Notes: generated from the sequence alone by a model not told the origin. Positions 16,258 through 25,302 are shown, counted from the first letter of the stretch. The stretch: DNA of 40,770 nt from an uncultured Bacteroidales bacterium (GCA_902779165.1 CACZAN010000030.1:1-40770), one strand, 5' to 3'. Program-made: numbers and translations.

Positions 16258-16516
16258 ACTTCACCAGCACTTTTTTCCTCGTGCCGTCGCGCATTATCAG
16301 TACGTTAACACCGCGTTGTGGCATATTCAACTTGCGTCCTGCTGCATCATAGATGGCTTGGACACCTTGCAGGTTTAATGCAGATAGTCCATGGATGCCA
16401 TCCACGATGTTCGCGTAGTATTCGATGTCGTGTGCCGGCATCGTCTCATACATCTCGCCCTCCCATCCGATGAATGTGTAGCGGGCCGCATCTTCTGGCG
16501 TGTAGTTCCTTATACT
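16256..16516 (-). pseudogene. C-terminal remnant of a secreted surface protein (InlB-like repeat plus sorting tail)
   Basis: An open segment of 86 residues without a plausible own start. It reads NYTPEDAARYTFIGW...TMPAHDIEYYANIVDGI, which resembles the InlB/Flg_new beta-repeat found near the end of BspA-type proteins. The tail is IYDAAGRKLNMPQRGVNVL...KKVLVK, the usual Prevotella C-terminal secretion/anchoring tail. It is in the same reading frame as the upstream secreted protein (16523-17434), separated from it only by TAG, CGA, TAA. It is therefore either the lost C-terminus of that protein or the remnant of another gene. Confidence 0.65.
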
Positions 16517-16522
16517 TTATCG

Positions 16523-17434
16523 CTATTCTCCACCTCTCTCTTGAATGGGGCCTACAGGTCTTACACTCAATCGGGATTTTTCTTCAGGGGTAAGTTGATA
16601 GACGGTGTCAACTACAGCCTGATAGAAGTCACGATCTAAGTACTTATACTGCAAATCGGTCGTAAAGACTTTTGCTTGCCGTCCATCGGGCAGGGTGATA
16701 TCCTCCACACGGGCATCAGAGTCATAGCTCGCCTTGAATTCATCAAAATCTATACACTGACCATCATAGTATAGGAACATATCATAAAATGTATGCCCCA
16801 ATTCAACGCCAGCAAGGTGAACATTATTCAGTGCCAAAATTGTGGAGGTTTTATAAACTGGATCTAAAACATACCAGGCCTCAACGGGAGCCTCTGGATT
16901 AAAGAAACCATTACCCAATTGGATTTGGGCGTCTTTTCTATAATCCCCCTTATGATAATTCCATCCATCAAAATCTTTATTCTTTTCCCAGCCCAAAGTA
17001 CTGAGGTCTGGAACAGCTATGTTGCTATGCTGGATTTCATACCAGCCTGCACTTGCTAAATTCCTACTAGACCAAAATGTATTTTTAAACAAAACTTTTT
17101 CTCCAATCTCTGTTGTTCCCCATCCTCCTCCACGAAGGAGATGACCATAATCCCCATTATGCGTCCCAGATGCTGAGCTATAGGGTTCAACAAACCAATG
17201 CACAGGTGGAGTAATCATAACAGACTCCGCCCTTCCATCATCATAGGTTTTCTCACGGACTACATAATACATGGAACTAAGCGTCAAATTATATTGAGGC
17301 TCGCTCCAATGATAAAACTTTTGATAAGTAACCTTTATTGGTTCTTCTTCGTTTGGGTTTTGCGCATAGACATTGTCAATAGAACATATAAGTGCTGTCA
17401 GATAGACTACGCAAAGAATATTTTTCATTTTCAT
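16523..17434 (-). CDS. Secreted protein of unknown function, possibly truncated
   Basis: 303 aa with a clear signal peptide (MKMKNILCVVYLTALICS...VYA, cleavage before QNPNEEE). The body is rich in Trp, Tyr and Gly with beta-type patterns (HLLRGGGWGTTEIGEKVLF, LGNGFFNPEAPVEAWYVLDP), and I recognise no domain. It ends ...PVGPIQERGGE at TAG. Two codons later there is a second stop, and the frame then continues into a surface-protein tail (16256-16516), so the protein has probably lost its C-terminal sorting domain. It begins 33 bp after the BspA-like gene and is likely on the same transcript. Confidence 0.7.
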   Translation of the reverse strand: MKMKNILCVVYLTALICSIDNVYAQNPNEEEPIKVTYQKFYHWSEPQYNLTLSSMYYVVREKTYDDGRAESVMITPPVHWFVEPYSSASGTHNGDYGHLLRGGGWGTTEIGEKVLFKNTFWSSRNLASAGWYEIQHSNIAVPDLSTLGWEKNKDFDGWNYHKGDYRKDAQIQLGNGFFNPEAPVEAWYVLDPVYKTSTILALNNVHLAGVELGHTFYDMFLYYDGQCIDFDEFKASYDSDARVEDITLPDGRQAKVFTTDLQYKYLDRDFYQAVVDTVYQLTPEEKSRLSVRPVGPIQERGGE

Positions 17435-17467
17435 AATACTTCTTGTTTTAGGAGGGTGATGTCACGT

Positions 17468-20400
17468 TTATATCTTTACTTTTACAGATTTTGTGGCTGT
17501 ATGGATCACATAGAAGCCACGTGGAGGCAACACAACAATGGCACACCCGTCGGGGGCCGCCTGAATCATCTTTACCAAGCTCCCGTCCAAACGATAAACA
17601 TGGACGGATTCGCGGGCAGCAAGGCCACTTAATAGTACGCGATTGCCTTCGACTTTTATCTTTATGTCGTCGGATGTTCGTTCAAGGTCATTTTCAATAC
17701 CGTCAGGAATGGTGCTCAGCCCCTTGATGTGCTTGAAATACTTCCATCCTTCGGCTTGACGGTAAGCATCTATTGCGTCATCAGGTACATAAAGAATAGC
17801 CTGTTCATACCTGCTAAAGGGGAACGTCCTCTCATGGATAGCACAGGGCCTGTTCGGCAAGGCGATGATATCCGTCAATCCCTCACAGATATCAAAGGCC
17901 GCATACCCGATGCTATCTACGCTTTCGGGAATGGTAATCGAGTGAAGACTCCAGCAATGCAGGAAGGCATTGACTCCTATCCTCCTGATACCTTCAGGCA
18001 AAGCAAAGTGCTGTCGGTCGGAACAGTAGGCAAAAGCATAATCACCTAAATACTCCGTGCCGGATGGGATGGGGGCCTCCGCTGCGGCTGCAACAATGGT
18101 GTTGGTGGCAGTCTCGAAGATGGCATTTCCATTGTTTCGAGTGTCATACCTTTTGTTGTCAGCAGCCACGGTAAGCGACTTCAAGCTTTGACACTCTTCA
18201 ACCACGTTGCGACCCACATAGCTTACTGATGCTGGAATATGGAGCGACGACAGGGCAACACAACGGTTGAAAGCATAACGGTCAATGCGTTCCAATCCTT
18301 CAGGAATGCTAATGGATTTCAGGCCCTTGCACGATGTGAAGGCATTGCGACCTATAGACTTCAAGCCAGACGGCAAAGCAACCTCTGTGAGATTTGTACA
18401 AAAAGCAAACGTCCACTCTCCGATTCGTTCTAATCCTGTCGTTAGCGCAAGGGCTTTCAGATTCGTGCAACCGGCAAAAGCGAAGTTGTGTAATCGCTTA
18501 ACGCTTGCAGGAATGCTCAGTTCTTTCAGTCCAGGACATCCTGCAAAGGATTCAGGTCCGATTTCCTGAATACCATTTTCAATCGTCAACGAGGTCAGTA
18601 GTTCACAATCTGAGAAAGCAGCTCGTCCTATTTGTTCAATGGTAGCAGGAATGATCACCGATTCTAATTCTGATTCACAAAAGGCATAATGACCGATGCG
18701 TTTGACGCTTGCAGGAAACGTTACCGTCTTGAACCCCTTGAACCCCGCAAACGATGCGTCATTGACTACTGTTACACCATCAGGTATCTTCAATTCGGTA
18801 ACAAGCTCTTCATTTACATAGAGGTATAGATTGTTATTTATCTTGTATTCATATATATCTGTCCAATACCCCGGCTCTCTAAGTTCCCCGTTGTTATTTG
18901 TAAAATTTATGGCACACCAGGCAGACAAATCTTCAATATAAATATTACAGATGGAATGATTGGCCAGATCTGCTTGTATCTCGTTGACTGTTTTAGGGAT
19001 TCTGATAGAGGTCAGGCTTTTAGAATCAAATGTACCATTAGCGATTCGAGTAACCGTATATGTAATGCCGTTATGTGTTACAGTAGGGGGAATCACCACG
19101 TCTCCTTCGTAAGCTGGTTCTGCCCTCACAAGTTCCACTTCTTGGTTCTTGATAGAAAAGACGTGGTAATTCATGTTGTCAACAGTGAAAGAGACCACCT
19201 CTGGGTCGTCATCATCTGTGATGCGGCAAAACATATCCCATCCCGAGGCTTGAAGGTATTCGGCCTTCGTACCCTGCGGAACAAACAAGATACTATGTCT
19301 CTGCGTACTTGGCGAAAAAGTACTTGAATAGTCAGCAGCTCCGCTGATATACCCCCTTTGATAGATTGTCGGAGGTTGTGTACATTCTACTATAAGAGTA
19401 TCTATTTTCAGCCCCCAAAGCGCTTTCCGTTCCATGTTCTTCATCTGAGATGGAATGATTATTTTTTTCAGTGAAGTGCAATTTGCAAAAGCTGAGTTTT
19501 CAAGCGTTGTAATGCTTTGAGGGAAGTGTAGTTCTTTGAGGGAAGAGCAACCGTAGAAGGCCGCTGTTCCTATGACAGTAACAGATTCGGGAATAGAGAG
19601 TTCAAGAATCGAAGAACAATTATAGAACATATAATTTCCTATACGTTTTTGCGTCGCAGGAATTCTAACAGAAGTGAGTTTCTTACAATTGGCAAATGCC
19701 CAATCCCCAATGCTTTGTACATGATCGCTTATGATGGCTTCAGTTATTGAAGAACAATTATAAAATGCATGTTCTCCTATTTTGGTGAGGCTCTCCGGAA
19801 AATTCACAGTGGTAAGGCTTGTGCAATTCTCGAATGCATTATTCTCAATAACCGACAATCCCTCTGGCAGGATGATGGAACGTAAAAGATAACAGTTCTG
19901 AAAAATATTATTTGCGATGCCTGAGGTACCTTCTTTAAGTACAATATCTGTTTTTTTAGACATTTGTCCTTTATATGCATAGGCCCAATTACTTAAATAT
20001 ACGACCCCATCGGGCAAGCTTTCGTACCATAACGTTTTAGCGAAGACATCTTTGCCGATACTCGTCACACTTGTCGGGAATATGATCGTTTGCAACTGAC
20101 TGCAATATGCAAAAGCATTACTCCCGATTGTCACCATTTCTTTAGGCAGAGCTATGGACGTCAAATTTTCGCAACCAGAGAAAGCATAATCACCGATGCT
20201 GGTCACACTCTCGGGAATAGCGACAGATGTCAGACCAATGCAACCAGAGAAAGCATGATTACCTATTGTTGTAACACACTCAAGATTAATGGATTTCAAT
20301 CCATGACAACGTTGAAAAGCATAATTCCCAATGGATGTGATTCCAGTTGGAATAACCGTATTCCGGCAACCACAAATCAGCGTGTTGGTAGCTGTTTCAA

Positions 20401-21649
20401 CAATAGCATTGCAGTCCTCGCGTGAATCATAAAACTGATTATCCTTGTCAACAGAAAGAGAGGTAAGACTTGAACAACAAGCAAGGATCCCATGCCCAAT
20501 GCTCTCTATATTCTTGGGTATATGAAAAGATTCTAAATCATAACAATTAGCAAAAGCTGAATCATTTATTTTCTTGATACTTTCAGGAATTTGGATGGAG
20601 GTCAAATCGCGACATTCCCAAAAGGCATTGGCTCCAATGGTGGTAACACCCTCTGGTATAATCGTGTTCTTACAACCTCTTATTATGGTGTTGGACACTG
20701 TCTCTATAAGAGCATTACAATTATTGCGAGAATCATATACTTCATTTTCAGGTGCAACAGAAATCGATTCTATCCAATCACAGCCTTCAAATGCATCAGA
20801 CGCTATATCCGATATGTTTTTTGGGATGGTTATTGAAGTAATCATATCACAACCATCAAACGCTTGGCTTCCTATAGATGTCAAGCTCTCTGGCAACGTG
20901 ATCGGGGTGAGCCTATAGCAATACTTAAAGGTCTCATCCTCTATGCGAGTCAAGCCCTCAGGTAGAACCACATTTATAAGAGATGAGCACCCAGAGAAAG
21001 CACCTCGTCCCACATGTTGTACGCTATTAGGAAGTGTAATAGACGTCAGTCCAGAACAGTCGCGAAAAGCATACTCTCCGATGCCTGTTATGCCTTCAGG
21101 AATATGGATCTTGGTATCCTCCTTCATTTCTCCCTTATACTTATAAACCACTTTCCCAGCATATACAATGCCATCAGGATGAGAGTTATACCATTCCGTT
21201 TGGGTGAAAGCATCATTACCTATAGAATTCAGGCTTTGAGGGAATGTGATGGATTTTAGATAGTAACAAAGTCCAAAAGCACCACTACCTATGCTCGTTA
21301 ATCCTTCAGGTAAAGAAATTGTAGTAAAAATTGCAGCGTAAAACGACTCCTTGCCGATGTATTTAAGACTCTTAGGAAGTGTAACAGATTTTATCATCGC
21401 CCTCGAAAATGCTTCATCATCAATTCCTGTAACTACATACTCCAAATTATTATTCACAACAGTCTCTGGTATGACTACATCCTTAGCGTGAAATCGTAAA
21501 TACTTGTCATCTTGGGTATCCCATGTGACACTTACCTGATTAGGAAAGGTTTTGTTATAATTGTAGGCTATTCCATCTACAATAAAATCGTATGCAAAGA
21601 TATAGCTGCACACCCATGAGAACAAGCATAATACGATGAATCTTTTCAT
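17468..21649 (-). CDS. BspA-like leucine-rich repeat surface protein
   Basis: A 1393-aa exported protein with signal peptide MKRFIVLCLFSWVCSYIFA. Most of it consists of LRR_5/BspA-type repeats of about 23 residues (pattern ITSIGxxAFxGCxxLTSIxLPExV) in two blocks, roughly residues 60-770 and 880-1310. A non-repeat linker carrying VDNMNYHVFSIKNQEVELVRAEP lies between them and echoes the N-terminal domain. A C-terminal domain (LLSGLAARESVHVYRLDGSLVKMI...GFYVIHTATKSVKVKI) looks like a type IX-style sorting tail. BspA proteins mediate host-protein or bacterial adhesion; the ligand here is unknown. The gene has a long structured leader and lies in an AT-richer accessory block. Confidence 0.9.
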   Translation of the reverse strand: MKRFIVLCLFSWVCSYIFAYDFIVDGIAYNYNKTFPNQVSVTWDTQDDKYLRFHAKDVVIPETVVNNNLEYVVTGIDDEAFSRAMIKSVTLPKSLKYIGKESFYAAIFTTISLPEGLTSIGSGAFGLCYYLKSITFPQSLNSIGNDAFTQTEWYNSHPDGIVYAGKVVYKYKGEMKEDTKIHIPEGITGIGEYAFRDCSGLTSITLPNSVQHVGRGAFSGCSSLINVVLPEGLTRIEDETFKYCYRLTPITLPESLTSIGSQAFDGCDMITSITIPKNISDIASDAFEGCDWIESISVAPENEVYDSRNNCNALIETVSNTIIRGCKNTIIPEGVTTIGANAFWECRDLTSIQIPESIKKINDSAFANCYDLESFHIPKNIESIGHGILACCSSLTSLSVDKDNQFYDSREDCNAIVETATNTLICGCRNTVIPTGITSIGNYAFQRCHGLKSINLECVTTIGNHAFSGCIGLTSVAIPESVTSIGDYAFSGCENLTSIALPKEMVTIGSNAFAYCSQLQTIIFPTSVTSIGKDVFAKTLWYESLPDGVVYLSNWAYAYKGQMSKKTDIVLKEGTSGIANNIFQNCYLLRSIILPEGLSVIENNAFENCTSLTTVNFPESLTKIGEHAFYNCSSITEAIISDHVQSIGDWAFANCKKLTSVRIPATQKRIGNYMFYNCSSILELSIPESVTVIGTAAFYGCSSLKELHFPQSITTLENSAFANCTSLKKIIIPSQMKNMERKALWGLKIDTLIVECTQPPTIYQRGYISGAADYSSTFSPSTQRHSILFVPQGTKAEYLQASGWDMFCRITDDDDPEVVSFTVDNMNYHVFSIKNQEVELVRAEPAYEGDVVIPPTVTHNGITYTVTRIANGTFDSKSLTSIRIPKTVNEIQADLANHSICNIYIEDLSAWCAINFTNNNGELREPGYWTDIYEYKINNNLYLYVNEELVTELKIPDGVTVVNDASFAGFKGFKTVTFPASVKRIGHYAFCESELESVIIPATIEQIGRAAFSDCELLTSLTIENGIQEIGPESFAGCPGLKELSIPASVKRLHNFAFAGCTNLKALALTTGLERIGEWTFAFCTNLTEVALPSGLKSIGRNAFTSCKGLKSISIPEGLERIDRYAFNRCVALSSLHIPASVSYVGRNVVEECQSLKSLTVAADNKRYDTRNNGNAIFETATNTIVAAAAEAPIPSGTEYLGDYAFAYCSDRQHFALPEGIRRIGVNAFLHCWSLHSITIPESVDSIGYAAFDICEGLTDIIALPNRPCAIHERTFPFSRYEQAILYVPDDAIDAYRQAEGWKYFKHIKGLSTIPDGIENDLERTSDDIKIKVEGNRVLLSGLAARESVHVYRLDGSLVKMIQAAPDGCAIVVLPPRGFYVIHTATKSVKVKI

Positions 21650-21679
21650 AATAATTCAAATTTTTTAGTGTTCACATAC

Positions 21680-21868
21680 AAAAAAGCGTGGGAGTCCGTA
21701 CCTGTTGCTCGTCCCGCTGCTCTAGGCTCTAGCATTGCCCATCTGTCAAGAACGATGCAACGCAGAAGCCCACGCGAGAAGATATGTGGTATGCCGCTCG
21801 CGTGTACCAAGATTTTATAGTACACTGAGGGCTATACGGTAACATATTCCCACATAGGACATCTACCG
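21680..21868 (-). promoter_or_regulatory. Structured leader of the BspA-like gene, candidate attenuator
   Basis: On the minus strand, in 5' to 3' order: stem CGGTA/TACCG (21864-21868 with 21837-21841); stem GTGTAC/GTACAC (21825-21820 with 21807-21802); stem CACGCGAG/CTCGCGTG (21804-21797 with 21778-21771, 8 bp perfect); stem GCGTGGG/CCCACGC (21775-21769 with 21692-21686), then six T (21685-21680). The last two stems share 21771-21775 and cannot form together, as in an antiterminator/terminator pair. The T run ends 30 nt before the start codon. No ligand class is recognised. Confidence 0.55.
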
Positions 21869-22051
21869 TTGCTTTGTAATCTGACAGATTAGGAATTTGC
21901 TAGATTCGAGCAGTCAAAGAACAAAGCGCTGAGTAAACGCCTTTTACATTATATGTGTCCCACCCTCCCAGCTTCTGCATCAAGGCTTCTTTTTAGGCTT
22001 TTCAACCTCATTTCAGCCCATTTTGCGTCCACTTTCATGGCAAGGACGTTG

Positions 22052-22082
22052 CAAAAATAGGAATAAGTCGCGAGTTGGCAAA
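22052..22082 (-). promoter_or_regulatory. Promoter of the BspA-like gene
   Basis: Minus strand TTTG (22079-22082), 19 nt, TATTTTTG (22052-22059). Start near 22045, implying a leader of about 395 nt before 21649. Confidence 0.75.
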
Positions 22083-22105
22083 GAAAAAGGCGAGAAATTT
22101 GTGTT

Positions 22106-22140
22106 TAATGGATAATTTATAATGTATAATTGATAATGAA
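22106..22140. repeat. AT-rich interspersed repeat (TTATAATGTATAATTGATAATG type)
   Basis: About 35 bp built from TAATTTATAATGTATAAT and TTGATAATGAAGG, resembling the intergenic AT-rich repeats common in Prevotella and Bacteroides genomes. It lies upstream of the BspA promoter. The rest of 22083-22324 shows no gene. Confidence 0.45.
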
Positions 22141-22324
22141 GGAGATAAAAATGCAGAAAAACGTGTCCATTTCGCCAGACAAAGCGAAGAAATCTGCAAA
22201 AAAGTTTGGCGGAATCAGAGAATTTGCGTTACTTTGCAGTGTCAGAATGTCGTCAGAGGGCGCGAAACGGCAATGCCGCTTGCTTTCGTAGCAAGATCTT
22301 CAAGCTGGACCTTTCTGACCCACA

Positions 22325-22355
22325 ATGAGGACATAGCCCCAAAGGTTATGTCCTC
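22325..22355 (-). terminator. 13-bp inverted repeat at the 3' end of the orphan gene
   Basis: TGAGGACATAGCC (22325-22337) pairs with GGTTATGTCCTCA (22343-22355) with one G-U pair. The right arm contains the last codons and stop of the gene at 22346-22738. There is no T run, so it may act in mRNA protection rather than termination. Confidence 0.5.
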
Positions 22356-22738
22356 AGTCTTTCTATGACATCCGAAATTATTTGTCTGATGGTATCCTTT
22401 TCTACGGGTAAGAAGGCAGAAGCATCTAAGACGACAGCATTGTTCCTGTGAACAATATAACAATATTCAAGGGAGCCATCAGAGAAATCTTCATGACGAC
22501 CAAGTAAGCCAGATATTATTTTGCGATCTCCAAGCTTACCATTAATGGTGTACTCTGGATTTTTATGTCCGATGGTCATGAGATGCTCATTGATAATGAT
22601 ATACATATCATCGGAACATCGCAAAAGTACCCTGGCAACCCTTATGTTGTCTGCAAGCTCTGTCTGATCTGCACGAACGCTAATTAACAGACGATTTCCA
22701 TATAATCCATCAGTAATATATTCCTGTATATCACTCAT
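22346..22738 (-). CDS. Hypothetical protein, unrecognised family
   Basis: 130 aa, soluble, mixed alpha/beta composition, with no signal peptide or membrane segment. N-terminus MSDIQEYITDGLYGNRLLISVRAD, C-terminus VEKDTIRQIISDVIERLRT (amphipathic helix). I recognise no domain. It is supported as a real gene by an exact consensus promoter 20 nt upstream of the ATG and a stable inverted repeat at its 3' end. It stands alone in the AT-richer accessory block. Short orphan proteins in such places can be immunity or defence accessory proteins, but nothing here shows that. Confidence 0.7.
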   Translation of the reverse strand: MSDIQEYITDGLYGNRLLISVRADQTELADNIRVARVLLRCSDDMYIIINEHLMTIGHKNPEYTINGKLGDRKIISGLLGRHEDFSDGSLEYCYIVHRNNAVVLDASAFLPVEKDTIRQIISDVIERLRT

Positions 22739-22757
22739 ATCTTAGTTATTTCTTCAG

Positions 22758-22789
22758 CAAAGATAGATAAGTTTGGTGATTCTGCCAAA
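22758..22789 (-). promoter_or_regulatory. Promoter of the orphan gene
   Basis: Minus strand TTTG (22786-22789), 20 nt, TATCTTTG (22758-22765): exact consensus. The leader is only about 15 nt. Confidence 0.85.
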
Positions 22790-22854
22790 GAAATTACCGA
22801 CTTTTTTAGTTTCAGGCATGAAATGCCCTGTATATTGCCAGTCAATGCGAAGGA

Positions 22855-22906
22855 AATGACACCTTATTATATTTACGTGCGCGCGTAAGGATAATAAGGT
22901 GTCATT
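22855..22906 (-). terminator. 52-nt hairpin after pyrH
   Basis: A perfect 16-bp stem, AATGACACCTTATTAT (22855-22870) with its reverse complement (22891-22906), encloses a second stem TTACG/CGTAA (22873-22877 with 22884-22888) and a GC loop. It ends the psd-pssA-pyrH unit but lacks a T run. Confidence 0.6.
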
Positions 22907-22927
22907 CGAATGGAAATATCCGAAAAG

Positions 22928-22975
22928 GGGAGGGCGAGGAAGCGGAGAGCGAGGAAGGGGAGAGCGGGAAAGTAG
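22928..22975. repeat. Polypurine tract with 15-bp period
   Basis: Three diverged 15-bp units of the type GGAGAGCGAGGAAGG, almost pure purine on the plus strand, lie between the pyrH stop and the large hairpin. Confidence 0.6.
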
Positions 22976-22982
22976 AGGATGA

Positions 22983-23690
22983 CTACTTGTGGACGAGGGT
23001 GCCGATGGGCTGACCGTCGATGACCTTGCGGAGGTTGCCGACGACATCCATGTTGAAGACATAGATGGGGAGGTTGTTCTCCTTGCACATGGTAGTGGCG
23101 GTGAGATCCATGACCTTCAGGCCACGGGTGTATATTTCGTCGAAGGTGATCTCATCGAACTTGGTGGCGGTGGGGTCTTTCTCCGGATCTGCGGTATAGA
23201 CGCCGTCAACACGCGTGCCCTTCAGCATCACGTCGGCTTCGATTTCGATGCCGCGGAGGGAGGAGCCTGTGTCGGTGGTGAAATAAGGATTTCCCGTTCC
23301 AGCAGACATGATGACGACTTCGCCGTTCTCCAGAGCTTCGATGGCCTTCCACTTGGAATAGAATTCGCCGATGGGTTCCATGCGGATGGCGGTGAGCACA
23401 CGGCTCTTGACACCGATGGCTCCGAGTGCTGAGCTGAGTCCGAGAGAGTTGATGACGGTGGCACACATTCCCATCTGGTCGCCTTTGACTCGGTCGAAGC
23501 CCTTGCCGGCTCCTGAGAGTCCGCGGAAGATGTTTCCGCCACCTATCACGATACCTATTTGCACGCCGAGGTCGTGGATTTCTTTAATCTGTTCTGCATA
23601 TTCAGCAAGGCGATGTTCGTCGATACCGTAGCGTTGGGTGCCCATGAGGCTTTCGCCCGAGAGCTTGAGGAGGATGCGGTGGAACTTCAT
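22983..23690 (-). CDS. pyrH: UMP kinase
   Basis: A 235-aa hexameric UMP kinase of the amino-acid-kinase fold (UMP + ATP to UDP), essential for pyrimidine nucleotides. Motifs: KLSGESLMG at the N-terminus, VIGGGNIFRG (ATP site), DQMGMCATVINSL, and the C-terminal LMLKGTRVDGVYTADPEKDP/FNMDVVGNL region. The frame is open further upstream to 23834, but Met at 23690 (MKFHRILLKLSGE) is the family start. It lies 34 bp after pssA, probably the last gene of psd-pssA-pyrH. Confidence 0.96.
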   Translation of the reverse strand: MKFHRILLKLSGESLMGTQRYGIDEHRLAEYAEQIKEIHDLGVQIGIVIGGGNIFRGLSGAGKGFDRVKGDQMGMCATVINSLGLSSALGAIGVKSRVLTAIRMEPIGEFYSKWKAIEALENGEVVIMSAGTGNPYFTTDTGSSLRGIEIEADVMLKGTRVDGVYTADPEKDPTATKFDEITFDEIYTRGLKVMDLTATTMCKENNLPIYVFNMDVVGNLRKVIDGQPIGTLVHK

Positions 23691-23724
23691 AGATAATGAA
23701 TCATTGAAATATTGAAAATTGAGA

Positions 23725-24429
23725 TCATTTTTTTGCTCTCTCCAATTGCCATGCGCCGATGGAGAGAACGATGTACCAGAGGATGATGGCGGTGATGGCG
23801 GTAATGCCCAGAGGCAGTAATGCCAAGCAGCCAATGAGGAAAAGGTATTTCACTTTGTTGTCCTGCCAGGAGAAGTTCTTGAACTTCAAGGCAAACAGCG
23901 GTATTTCTGCGATGAGAAAGAAGCTGAAAGCCAGCACGAAGAGGAAGAGGAAGACGGCGTTGAAACGCTGGGAACACAGGAAGGGCAGCTCGCCCACGAT
24001 GAGGGAACCCCAGAAGAGGGCGTTGGCAGGGGTGGGCAGGCCGATGAAGCTGGTGGACTGTCGGCTGTCGAGGTTGAACTTGGCCAGGCGCAGTGCCGAG
24101 AAGGCAGCCATGATGAAAGCCGTATATGGAAGATATGGTGCAGCGGATGCAAGCCACTCGGGATAATGTACCATGCCGAAGAGTTGGAAAATCATGGCAG
24201 AGGGGGCCACACCGAAAGTGACGACATCAGCAAGCGAGTCCAGTTCCTTGCCGATAGGAGAACTGATACCCATTGCGCGGGCAACCATTCCATCGAAGAA
24301 ATCAAAGACAGCGCCGGCGACAATCATGGCGAGAGCCCAACCGAAATGGGCATGAAAAGCAGCACCTGTAGCCATACAGCCGCAGATGAGGTTGCAGCAG
24401 GTCAGAGCGTTAGGGAAATTGAGTAACAT
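23725..24429 (-). CDS. pssA: CDP-diacylglycerol-serine O-phosphatidyltransferase
   Basis: A 234-aa integral-membrane enzyme making phosphatidylserine from CDP-diacylglycerol and serine. The CDP-alcohol phosphatidyltransferase signature is complete: DGMVARAMGISSPIGKELDSLAD, fitting DG-x2-AR-x8-G-x3-D-x3-D. About six to eight membrane segments surround it, ending in a basic tail (ERAKK). It is downstream of psd, which decarboxylates its product, so the two form the phosphatidylethanolamine branch in one operon. Confidence 0.95.
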   Translation of the reverse strand: MLLNFPNALTCCNLICGCMATGAAFHAHFGWALAMIVAGAVFDFFDGMVARAMGISSPIGKELDSLADVVTFGVAPSAMIFQLFGMVHYPEWLASAAPYLPYTAFIMAAFSALRLAKFNLDSRQSTSFIGLPTPANALFWGSLIVGELPFLCSQRFNAVFLFLFVLAFSFFLIAEIPLFALKFKNFSWQDNKVKYLFLIGCLALLPLGITAITAIILWYIVLSIGAWQLERAKK

Positions 24430-24484
24430 GTTAATGGAGTTTCGGAATGATGGGTTGAGGGACTGGCGGGCGGAACAAAAGGTC

Positions 24485-25183
24485 TTATGCCGGAAGTTTG
24501 GCTATAATCGTCTGGTTGCCGGTTGCTTTCTGCCCTACTTTCACAAGCACCTCTGTACCAAGCGGAAGATAGACATCCACGCGCGAACCGAATTTAATAA
24601 AGCCCAGATGCTCGTCGATGAAGCATTCTTCTTCCACGGCGGTATAGGTGACCACACGACGGGCCACGGCACCAGCCACCTGACGGGTGAGGATATCGAT
24701 TCCCTCAGGAGTCTCGATGACCACCGTTGAGCGTTCATTGTCTGTGCTGGCCTTGGGCAACCAAGCAGCCATGTAGCGTCCGTCGTGGTGCTCTACTTTC
24801 TTCACGACACCATCGACGGGTACCCAGTTGGCGTGGACGTTGAAGATGCTCATGAAGATGCTCACCATCAACCGTCGGTCATGAAAGTATTCGTTCTCTT
24901 CCACTTCCTCGACGACGACAACCTTTCCGTCGCAAGGTGCTACCACAATCCCTTCGGTGTCGCCTTCAAAAAGACGTATGGGACAGCGAAAGAAATTCAC
25001 AACGACAAGATAAAGTGTTATAGACAGCACCAGCAAGAGGTAGAAAAAGATGCTGGTGAATCCAAAAGCCCAACCTACAAGAACGCAGAGAATGGCTAGG
25101 CCGATTCCACCCCAAATCAGGGTTTGGGTGCCTTCGCTATGGAGACGGATTTTCTTTCTTAATTTACGCAGTCTTTTTACCAT
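24485..25183 (-). CDS. psd: Phosphatidylserine decarboxylase proenzyme
   Basis: A 232-aa short-form (type II, PSD-A-like) enzyme converting phosphatidylserine to phosphatidylethanolamine. A basic N-terminus is followed by two membrane segments (about 23-62). Conserved blocks are [27 protein letters not shown], and the self-cleavage site FGSR near residue 197, where the Ser becomes the pyruvoyl group. First gene of psd-pssA-pyrH, with a consensus promoter at 25225-25255, divergent from dnaE. Confidence 0.95.
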   Translation of the reverse strand: MVKRLRKLRKKIRLHSEGTQTLIWGGIGLAILCVLVGWAFGFTSIFFYLLLVLSITLYLVVVNFFRCPIRLFEGDTEGIVVAPCDGKVVVVEEVEENEYFHDRRLMVSIFMSIFNVHANWVPVDGVVKKVEHHDGRYMAAWLPKASTDNERSTVVIETPEGIDILTRQVAGAVARRVVTYTAVEEECFIDEHLGFIKFGSRVDVYLPLGTEVLVKVGQKATGNQTIIAKLPA

Positions 25184-25224
25184 ATTTTTGCCGATTTGAG
25201 TGGTTCGGCGTCCGTTTTTCAGTA

Positions 25225-25255
25225 CAAAAGTAGCAAAAATCTCTCAAGGGACAAA
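25225..25255 (-). promoter_or_regulatory. Promoter of psd-pssA-pyrH
   Basis: Minus strand TTTG (25252-25255), 19 nt, TACTTTTG (25225-25232). Confidence 0.8.
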
Positions 25256-25270
25256 AAAAATCGCTTCTTT

Positions 25271-25302
25271 TTTGGCAGTTTGGAGGAAGAATAGTACTTT
25301 TA
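25271..25302 (+). promoter_or_regulatory. Promoter of dnaE
   Basis: TTTG (25271-25274), 20 nt, TACTTTTA (25295-25302, one mismatch). About 30 nt from the predicted start to the ATG at 25338. Confidence 0.75.

Noticed and set aside
22242-22463. Minus-strand 73-aa frame overlapping the orphan gene
   Set aside because: It overlaps the better-supported gene at 22346-22738 out of frame, and lacks its own promoter and protein-like composition.
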